Shown one piece after another: positions 4,060 through 8,309 of a DNA stretch of 8,309 bases. The stretch covers positions 1 to 8,309 of the forward strand of contig JAYSWD010000017.1 in NCBI GenBank assembly GCA_043718225.1, read 5' to 3'. Each line of letters begins with the position of its first letter. The first letter of the stretch is position 1. The position numbers were made by a program, and so were the translations under genes. The notes beneath the pieces are model-generated. The model saw only the letters and a list, made by a program, of their open reading frames with translations. It searched no databases and had not been told where the DNA came from. Origin of the DNA: Multiplicimicrobium sp043718225 (GTDB lineage: Bacteria; Omnitrophota; Omnitrophia; Omnitrophales; Aquincolibacteriaceae).

Positions 4060-4355
4060 ATGTCATCCGCCTGTGTTGATTTATCGCCGCCTAAAAGTAA
4101 CAGAACAATTTCAAAACCATCATAAGCATAATAAATACGATAACCCGGCCCAAAATGGAGGCGCATTTCAAAAATACCGCCGCCAACAGAACGATAGTCT
4201 CCGGCATTACCACCAGCCAATCGGTCAACTCGCGTCTCAATTCTGTTGCGTGTTTTGATATCCAAATAATCAATCCATTCCTTAAAAGGAACTTTGGAAT
4301 TGGCAGATTGATAACGAACAACTCTTCTAACATGAGTGTATCCTAAAGTAAACAC
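4014..4355 (-). CDS. HigB/RelE-like killer protein (COG3657-like toxin)
   Basis: 113 residues. Three signatures identify the 'addiction module killer' branch of the RelE superfamily: GNAGDYRSVGGG (49-60), FEMRLHFGPGYRIYY (62-76) and LLLLGGDKSTQ (85-95), then DIWKAKIFW. These proteins are predicted ribosome-dependent or free RNases. The start is uncertain. GTG 4355 is the first in-frame start codon and has no Shine-Dalgarno site; the only nearby ATG (4333) is out of frame. The promoter at 4373-4400 would give a leader of about ten bases before the GTG. The gene overlaps the antidote by 46 bases. All core residues are present, so the protein appears intact from residue 12 on. Confidence 0.8.
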   Translation of the reverse strand: MFTLGYTHVRRVVRYQSANSKVPFKEWIDYLDIKTRNRIETRVDRLAGGNAGDYRSVGGGIFEMRLHFGPGYRIYYAYDGFEIVLLLLGGDKSTQADDIWKAKIFWQDHQKRK

Positions 4356-4372
4356 ATTGTCAATATAAATAT

Positions 4373-4400
4373 ATTATATATAAATATGATTATAAATCAA
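4373..4400 (-). promoter_or_regulatory. Promoter candidate for the second toxin-antitoxin operon
   Basis: On the minus strand, TTGATT (4395-4400), a 16-base spacer and a perfect TATAAT (4373-4378) precede the GTG at 4355 by 17 bases. The area is very AT-rich, with repeated TATAAATAT, so chance matches are likely. A competing TTGACA (4358-4363) with TACACT 17 bases on (4335-4340) would start inside the ORF. Confidence 0.45.
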
Positions 4401-4402
4401 TA

Positions 4403-4430
4403 TTGCATTTTCACGTGTCTCTTCTAAAAC
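4403..4430 (+). promoter_or_regulatory. Weak promoter candidate for the FecR gene
   Basis: TTGCAT (4403-4408), a 16-base spacer and TAAAAC (4425-4430, four of six matches) lie upstream of ATG 4465. CACGTG (4412-4417), in the spacer, is a six-base palindrome. The match is weak, and no Shine-Dalgarno site follows. Confidence 0.3.
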
Positions 4431-4464
4431 TTTTCTCATAGACCATTATGTTTGATTGGTTAAA

Positions 4465-5571
4465 ATGCAGGCCATGCGAAGAATCTTCAAATACTGTCTT
4501 TTATCGGTAGTTTTAGTTTGTGGAGCTTCAGCCCCCTTGTTTGCATTTTATGATTCGGGGAAGGGCGGGGCGGTCAAGGCGGTGGAATCGTTGACGACGG
4601 TGAGCGCCGATCAAAAAGTGGTTGTCTACAAATTAAGCGGCACGGCGGTGATTACGAAAAGCAGCTCTCCCAAGGAAGCGGAATTAAAAATCGGCGACGA
4701 AATTCAAATGGGCGACCGCATTTTCACGGAAAAAGGTGCGAGTCTTTCGATTAGTTTTGATGAGCGCAGGCTGAATACGGTTTCAATTCCCTCCGGCAGT
4801 GAAGCGGTTTTTACGAGTATCAAGCCGGTTTCGATTCGCTTGAAAAACGGTTCGGTTTTTAGTTCGGTGGATGGTTTGGCGGAAGGCAGCACCTGGGAAG
4901 TGACCACTCCGGCGGCCGTTGCGGCGGTGCGTGGAACTCAATTTGAAGTGGAATACAGTGAAGCGTCAGGAGAATTTTCCGCGATGACTTATGACGATGA
5001 CAATGATAAAAAATCTTCCGCGGTTGAACTTAAACCCGTAGCGGGCGGCGAGGCCGTGAAAATTACGGAAGGACGACAGCTTTCTTTTGCGCGCGGGCAA
5101 ATTCCTGATCAGAAATTCATTCAAAAATTAACTACGGATAGAATTCAGCGCGGTAAAAAATTTAAAAAGGAAGTCGCGGGCGAGCGTAAACGAATTTCGG
5201 AGAAAAAAGCAAAAGATGAAACAAAAAATGGCCCGCAAGGTCCCGGCGGCCCGGGTGCCGGTAACGGTCCGGGCGGAGCAAAAGGTGAAAAGCTTCCTAT
5301 TCAGCCGAATACTTTTAAACCTTTGGAACCACTAAATAATTCGCCGAACCTCATTCAAAATAGGGATGTACCACAAATGCCCGGGACTAAAGCTAAAGAA
5401 GGCTTGGTTCCAAGGCCTGTAGATCAGCGAAACTTGCCGGGTATGCCGCCGCGCAATGGAAATCAAATGATTCAGCCGAGTCAGCGCAAACCAGAAAATC
5501 AAAACCGGCCTCAACAACCACCCGCGCAGCCGCCTCAAAAGCGAAATGTGCCGCCCCCAAAAAAGAAATAG
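4465..5571 (+). CDS. Exported FecR-domain protein with Pro/Gln-rich tail
   Basis: 368 residues. A signal peptide (RRIFKYCLLSVVLVCGASA, probable cleavage after APLFA, about residue 27) sends it out of the cytoplasm. A FecR domain follows at about 56-165: GDEIQMGDRIFTEKGASLSI, then LKNGSVFSSV, ending TPAAVAAVRGTQFEVEY, the hallmark of the family. Residues 214-255 are a highly charged, probably helical segment. From 257 the chain is disordered: Gly/Pro-rich with collagen-like GPGG repeats, then Pro/Gln/Asn-rich to a PPPKKK end. FecR domains of this stand-alone, exported kind are common in environmental Gram-negative bacteria and are thought to be periplasmic scaffolds or sensors; no sigma factor or TonB receptor gene is nearby, so a FecR-type iron regulator is unlikely. 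ATG 4465 is preferred to TTG 4456; ATG 4474 would also leave a good signal peptide. Confidence 0.85.
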   Translation: MQAMRRIFKYCLLSVVLVCGASAPLFAFYDSGKGGAVKAVESLTTVSADQKVVVYKLSGTAVITKSSSPKEAELKIGDEIQMGDRIFTEKGASLSISFDERRLNTVSIPSGSEAVFTSIKPVSIRLKNGSVFSSVDGLAEGSTWEVTTPAAVAAVRGTQFEVEYSEASGEFSAMTYDDDNDKKSSAVELKPVAGGEAVKITEGRQLSFARGQIPDQKFIQKLTTDRIQRGKKFKKEVAGERKRISEKKAKDETKNGPQGPGGPGAGNGPGGAKGEKLPIQPNTFKPLEPLNNSPNLIQNRDVPQMPGTKAKEGLVPRPVDQRNLPGMPPRNGNQMIQPSQRKPENQNRPQQPPAQPPQKRNVPPPKKK

Positions 5572-5593
5572 TTTTCAAAGCTAGGAAGTAGTT

Positions 5594-5648
5594 ATTCTTC
5601 AGTCGTTGGTCCCTGCCTGCCGCCAGGCAGGCTTAGTCTGTATTAGGA
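5594..5648 (+). repeat. Palindromic dispersed repeat, copy 2
   Basis: The core CCTGCCTGCCGCCAGGCAGG (5612-5631) differs by one base from the perfect palindrome at 2628-2647. The flanks TTCAGTCGTTGGTC on the left and TTAGTCT plus AGGAAT on the right also match copy 1. It lies between the FecR stop and the structured element. Confidence 0.65.
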
Positions 5649-5660
5649 ATAAAAGATTGG

Positions 5661-5813
5661 GCAAGCGCTCAAAAAAGATTAGCCACAAGGCGCGAGCGAG
5701 CGCTTACGGAGGCGTATGTGGCTGATACGCCGCACAAACGGCGATACTTGGTCGATTCGCAAGCAATCGACGGAAGCTTGCAACGCAGCGGATGGCTTTT
5801 TTCAGCGACTTGC
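5661..5813 (-). repeat. Structured 3'-end element, copy B
   Basis: The arms are GCAAG (5661-5665) with CTTGC (5809-5813), CGCT (5666-5669) with AGCG (5804-5807) after a one-base bulge, a C/C mismatch, then AAAAAAG (5671-5677) with CTTTTTT (5796-5802). Inner hairpins are GGCGTAT/ATACGCC (5711-5717, 5725-5731) and GTCGATT/AATCGAC (5751-5757, 5765-5771). On the minus strand it begins on the last base pair of the stop codon of the gene ending at 5813. It carries the same six blocks as copy A in the same order, with different but still complementary outer arms. Confidence 0.65.
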
Positions 5814-7417
5814 TAGAAGCGGGGTTCTTCGAAGGGAAGATCGATCACGCTAGGATGATGATCCGAGAGGGGGTGCTTGAGAGAGGTGTTAAGCTCCTCC
5901 ATGGTTTCCCCAAAATGGGGAGCAAGTTTATAAGGGGCGTTATGGTCCCGGTTTGAATAGAGAAGGCCGGATTTCACAAAAACCCAATCCAGCCTGAATT
6001 TTCCGACAATTCCAAGCGGGCGTTTGAAACGGAAAGAAGTTTTAAAGCCTTTAAATCCGCGCTCATTCGAATTAGCGAGCATTTCATTTTTCCCGTTAAT
6101 GCTGCGGTTTTTGTCTCCGCGGAAGTCGAAAGCCGTGCCGTCTTCAAAACGAAAATCCTTGATAGGGTCAAACATTTGTTTGAGTGCGTTCGGCGCGATG
6201 ACTTTAACACTGCGCGCGAAAGGATCATTAAAGTTTTTTGTTATATTCGAAACGCCGCGTGTCGTGTTAATCAAAAGCCCTTGAGGCGTGACATAAGAAA
6301 TTCCGAGCGAAAGCCAGGTAGTGGGGTTTTTAGCGGTGCGTTTGAGAACGCGCGTGACTGAAGTGGGGCTGATATCTCCCGGGGCGGCGTTAAAATCACC
6401 GAGCATGATCACGGGATTTTTAATGTTTTTGATGCGCTCCAAAATCTCTTTTATTTGACGCGCACGCTCCTTTGGCAGGCATTTGATTTCTGTGTGAATA
6501 TTGATAATGGTCAGCGTATTATCCGGCAAGCCCGGAACTTCCAGATCGACGCGAAAAAAACCGCGGCCACCAACCTTCATTTCGCGTGTAATTTCATTCT
6601 TAAAAGTTGTTTTTGTGCCGAAACGACGTGCTTTTTCAAGAAATGAAAGAGAGTTTTGCTCCATGCCATACCAATCGTAGCCTTGATTTTCGAGCGGAAA
6701 AGATTCGACATGCTTAATGGGGTAACGCGAAAGCACTGCGGAACCAAAAACGCCTTTAAATTTAGCCGGATCTTCGTTATAAAAATCCTGCGCTTCTTTG
6801 TCGTCCGTGCCATCGTCTAAAAGCAATTTTTCCGTACCGACGCGAACCGGGTCAATTTCCAGATATTGCGGCGCGTAAGCGTAGTTCATTTTGAGTGCTT
6901 GCGCCATTTCCCGCGCGGCGTCCAAATAATGAGAACGCTTCATGCCGATTTCGATTTCCTGCAAAACAAAAATATCCACATTTTCAAGCCGTTCGCGCTG
7001 TTGCAAAACAGTTTTTAGCTGTTCTGACCCTTGAGGCGCTTCCGCGGGATCAACCATTTCGTTGATTTTTGAGCGGTTCGTCATCATTTCAATTACGCGC
7101 GGCATTTCGAAGGATTTTTCGATATTCCACGTGACGACACGCAAAAATTTTCCGATGCGGGGATCTGAGGGCAAAAAAGGTTTGGCGCCCGCATAATAAG
7201 CTTCGTTGCTGATGATCGGCGTATTAAAAAACCTCAGAACTTTATCTTCTAGCGGGCCGCCGGGATGCGGCTTTAAAGAAAGAGTTTTTAATTCTTCATA
7301 AGTGGGAAAGTCGGCGTTTTGAAAACGAACATAATTGTCTTGAGCCGGCAGATGCGGCGATAAAAAAAAAGCAGCGCAGCAAAAGAAAAAAACAATCCAA
7401 GTCATTTTTTGAGGCAT
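5813..7417 (-). CDS. Exported endonuclease/exonuclease/phosphatase-family protein
   Basis: 534 residues. An N-terminal signal peptide (hydrophobic 7-20, likely cut after LPAQ or nearby) indicates secretion or a periplasmic location. All catalytic motifs of the EEP superfamily are present: TWNIEKS (Asn98), LQEIE (Glu154), INIHTE (His308), GDFNA (Asp341, Asn343), RLDWVFV (Asp477) and SDHHP (Asp519, His520). It should be a metal-dependent phosphodiesterase or phosphatase acting on nucleic acid, phospholipid or inositol phosphate; which one is not clear. It is longer than a bare EEP domain (about 250-300 residues), with a 90-residue leader region and a roughly 130-residue insert between GDFNA and RLDW. 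ATG 7417 lies 6 bases after TATAAT (7424-7429), with no Shine-Dalgarno site. It is divergent from another EEP-fold gene at 7507. Confidence 0.85.
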   Translation of the reverse strand: MPQKMTWIVFFFCCAAFFLSPHLPAQDNYVRFQNADFPTYEELKTLSLKPHPGGPLEDKVLRFFNTPIISNEAYYAGAKPFLPSDPRIGKFLRVVTWNIEKSFEMPRVIEMMTNRSKINEMVDPAEAPQGSEQLKTVLQQRERLENVDIFVLQEIEIGMKRSHYLDAAREMAQALKMNYAYAPQYLEIDPVRVGTEKLLLDDGTDDKEAQDFYNEDPAKFKGVFGSAVLSRYPIKHVESFPLENQGYDWYGMEQNSLSFLEKARRFGTKTTFKNEITREMKVGGRGFFRVDLEVPGLPDNTLTIINIHTEIKCLPKERARQIKEILERIKNIKNPVIMLGDFNAAPGDISPTSVTRVLKRTAKNPTTWLSLGISYVTPQGLLINTTRGVSNITKNFNDPFARSVKVIAPNALKQMFDPIKDFRFEDGTAFDFRGDKNRSINGKNEMLANSNERGFKGFKTSFRFKRPLGIVGKFRLDWVFVKSGLLYSNRDHNAPYKLAPHFGETMEELNTSLKHPLSDHHPSVIDLPFEEPRF

Positions 7418-7423
7418 TTGAAA

Positions 7424-7429
7424 ATTATA
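7424..7429 (-). promoter_or_regulatory. -10 box (TATAAT), likely leaderless start
   Basis: On the minus strand a perfect TATAAT, preceded by TG, lies 6 bases (TTTCAA) before the ATG at 7417. The geometry is the same as at 209-214 and 815-820. No good -35 box is seen. Confidence 0.55.
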
Positions 7430-7474
7430 CAGGAAAAATCGACTCCTTGAAGTGCATAAAAAGGCTTCTTTTGC

Positions 7475-7480
7475 TACAAT
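7475..7480 (+). promoter_or_regulatory. -10 box candidate for the exonuclease III gene
   Basis: TACAAT (7475-7480) with a weak GTGCAT 17 bases upstream (7452-7457) would start transcription near 7487, giving a leader of about 20 bases before ATG 7507. Confidence 0.4.
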
Positions 7481-7496
7481 GCCTGCTCTTATAAAA

Positions 7497-7501
7497 AAGG
7501 G
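7497..7501 (+). promoter_or_regulatory. Ribosome binding site of the exonuclease III gene
   Basis: AAGGG lies 5 bases before ATG 7507 and fixes that start. It is one of the few clear Shine-Dalgarno sites in this window. Confidence 0.6.
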
Positions 7502-7506
7502 TTTAC

Positions 7507-8268
7507 ATGAAAATATTATCGTGGAATGTCAACGGGGTACGCGCTGTTCAAAAAAAAGGATTTTTGGATTGGCTCGCAAAAGAATCGCCCGATATATTAG
7601 GCTTGCAGGAAACAAAAGCTTCTTCCGACCAGCTTGACGTATTTTTAATGCATCCTTCCGGTTACAACACCTATTGGAGTAAATGCGAGCGCAAGGGCTA
7701 TAGCGGCGTCGCGATTTTTTCAAAACAAAAGCCGAACAATGTCAGCTTCGGCTATGAAGGTTCCAGGTTTGATTCCGAAGGACGTGTAATTCAAGCCGAT
7801 TATGACGATTTCAGTTTTCTTTCGATTTATTTTCCTAACGGTAAAGCGCGCGAAGAACGCCTTCAGTATAAAATGGATTTTTACGCGGAAACGATGAAAT
7901 ATATTAAAAAACTCAAAAAGAAACAGCCGCGCTTAATTATTTCCGGCGATTACAATACGGCGCATAAGGAAATTGATCTTGCGCGCCCCAAGGAAAATGC
8001 GAATGTGTCGGGTTTTTTACCCAGTGAGCGCGCCTGGCTGGATGAATGGGTTAAGGCGGGGCATGTCGATGTTTTTCGTGAATTTGTTCAGGAACCGAAT
8101 CAATACACCTGGTGGGATATGAAAAGTTTCGCGCGCGAAAGAAATGTAGGCTGGAGAATCGATTATCATTTTGTGACAAAAGAACTTTTACCGGATGTAA
8201 CCAAAGCTTATAACCTGACAAGCGTTCTCGGTTCCGATCATTGTCCCGTAGCAATTGAGCTTAAATGA
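7507..8268 (+). CDS. xth: Exodeoxyribonuclease III / AP endonuclease
   Basis: 253 residues, the normal length for ExoIII/ExoA enzymes. Every core motif is present: KILSWNVNG (Asn7), LQETK (Glu35), YFPNG (109-112), SGDYNTAH (Asp148, Asn150), GFLPSERAWLDEW (169-181), TWW (201-203), GWRIDYHFV (Asp219) and GSDHCPV (Asp244, His245). The family removes AP sites in base-excision repair by cutting 5' to the lesion and degrades 3' ends of duplex DNA, in the cytoplasm with a divalent metal. There is no signal peptide, unlike the divergent EEP gene. ATG 7507 has a good ribosome binding site. The stop overlaps the next gene's start by ATGA, so the two are probably co-transcribed. I am sure of the family; the exact symbol (xth, xthA, exoA) varies by lineage. 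Confidence 0.95.
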   Translation: MKILSWNVNGVRAVQKKGFLDWLAKESPDILGLQETKASSDQLDVFLMHPSGYNTYWSKCERKGYSGVAIFSKQKPNNVSFGYEGSRFDSEGRVIQADYDDFSFLSIYFPNGKAREERLQYKMDFYAETMKYIKKLKKKQPRLIISGDYNTAHKEIDLARPKENANVSGFLPSERAWLDEWVKAGHVDVFREFVQEPNQYTWWDMKSFARERNVGWRIDYHFVTKELLPDVTKAYNLTSVLGSDHCPVAIELK

Positions 8269-8309
8269 ATCAAATTAAATTGGATTATCAATTCAGCGCG
8301 CCCGTTGAA
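8265..8309 (+). CDS. Start of a probable SRPBCC/AHSA1-family protein (partial)
   Basis: ATG 8265 overlaps the exonuclease stop (ATGA), and 15 codons remain before the window ends: MNQIKLDYQFSAPVE. A short strand followed by SAPVE is how AHSA1/SRPBCC proteins usually begin (normally continuing into a V-W-x-A-L-T helix). These are small lipid- or ligand-binding-fold proteins of varied roles. The four-base overlap supports a real, coupled gene. With so few residues the family call is tentative. Confidence 0.5.
   Translation, partial: MNQIKLDYQFSAPVE

Noticed and set aside
4091..4333. 80-codon ORF from ATG 4333 in another frame of the toxin
   Set aside because: It shadows the well-supported killer protein and has no domain. 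It is mentioned only because its ATG may be the toxin's displaced start.
5332..5578. Minus-strand ORFs opposite the FecR tail
   Set aside because: Low-complexity antisense of Pro/Gln codons, with no ribosome site or family.

Overview
The window looks like chromosomal DNA from an uncultivated Gram-negative-type bacterium. Two proteins carry signal peptides (a FecR-domain protein and a secreted-type phosphohydrolase), coding density is moderate, and the gaps are full of small dispersed repeats. The repeat style and the FecR architecture remind me of Omnitrophota or related candidate phyla. That is an impression, not a demonstration; nothing here is a firm taxonomic marker.

Layout. 1-79 may be the last codons of an upstream gene. 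221-565 is a membrane-anchored DUF2007-like protein. 566-903 is a long gap with a hairpin, a heptamer array, a 24-base palindrome, a promoter and a 24-codon leader ORF. 904-1296 is a tandem-ACT sensor protein, followed one base after its stop by a structured element (1298-1422). 1427-1984 encodes a HEPN-like protein with an R-x4-H motif and 2139-2603 a two-helix membrane protein. 2604-2763 is packed with repeats. The minus strand then holds two toxin-antitoxin modules: a RelE/ParE toxin with a ribbon-helix-helix antitoxin (3248 down to 2764), and a HigB-like killer with a helix-turn-helix antidote plus a small acidic CPLC protein (4355 down to 3381). 4465-5571 (+) is the FecR-domain exported protein. 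5572-5812 carries a second copy of the palindromic repeat and of the structured element. 5813-7417 (-) is an exported endonuclease/exonuclease/phosphatase-fold enzyme, divergent from exodeoxyribonuclease III (7507-8268, +). The latter overlaps by ATGA the start of a probable SRPBCC/AHSA1 protein cut by the window edge.

The most interesting content is non-coding. (1) Four arrays of four 7-base units lie beside promoters, starts or stops. (2) Four hairpins share a 12-base loop of form TCGAC-N4-CTC while their stems differ but stay complementary. (3) Two roughly 125-153 bp structured elements begin at the stop codons of unrelated genes and share at least six sequence blocks, while their terminal arms change together. 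(4) A duplicated start, ATGCCTATT, lies 76 bp upstream of the ACT gene and creates a coupled leader ORF. (5) TATAAT lies 6-7 bases before ATG at three starts, which suggests leaderless transcripts. The proteins mostly belong to known families; the HEPN-like/membrane pair is the least understood coding unit. No rRNA, tRNA, CRISPR array or complete insertion sequence was seen.
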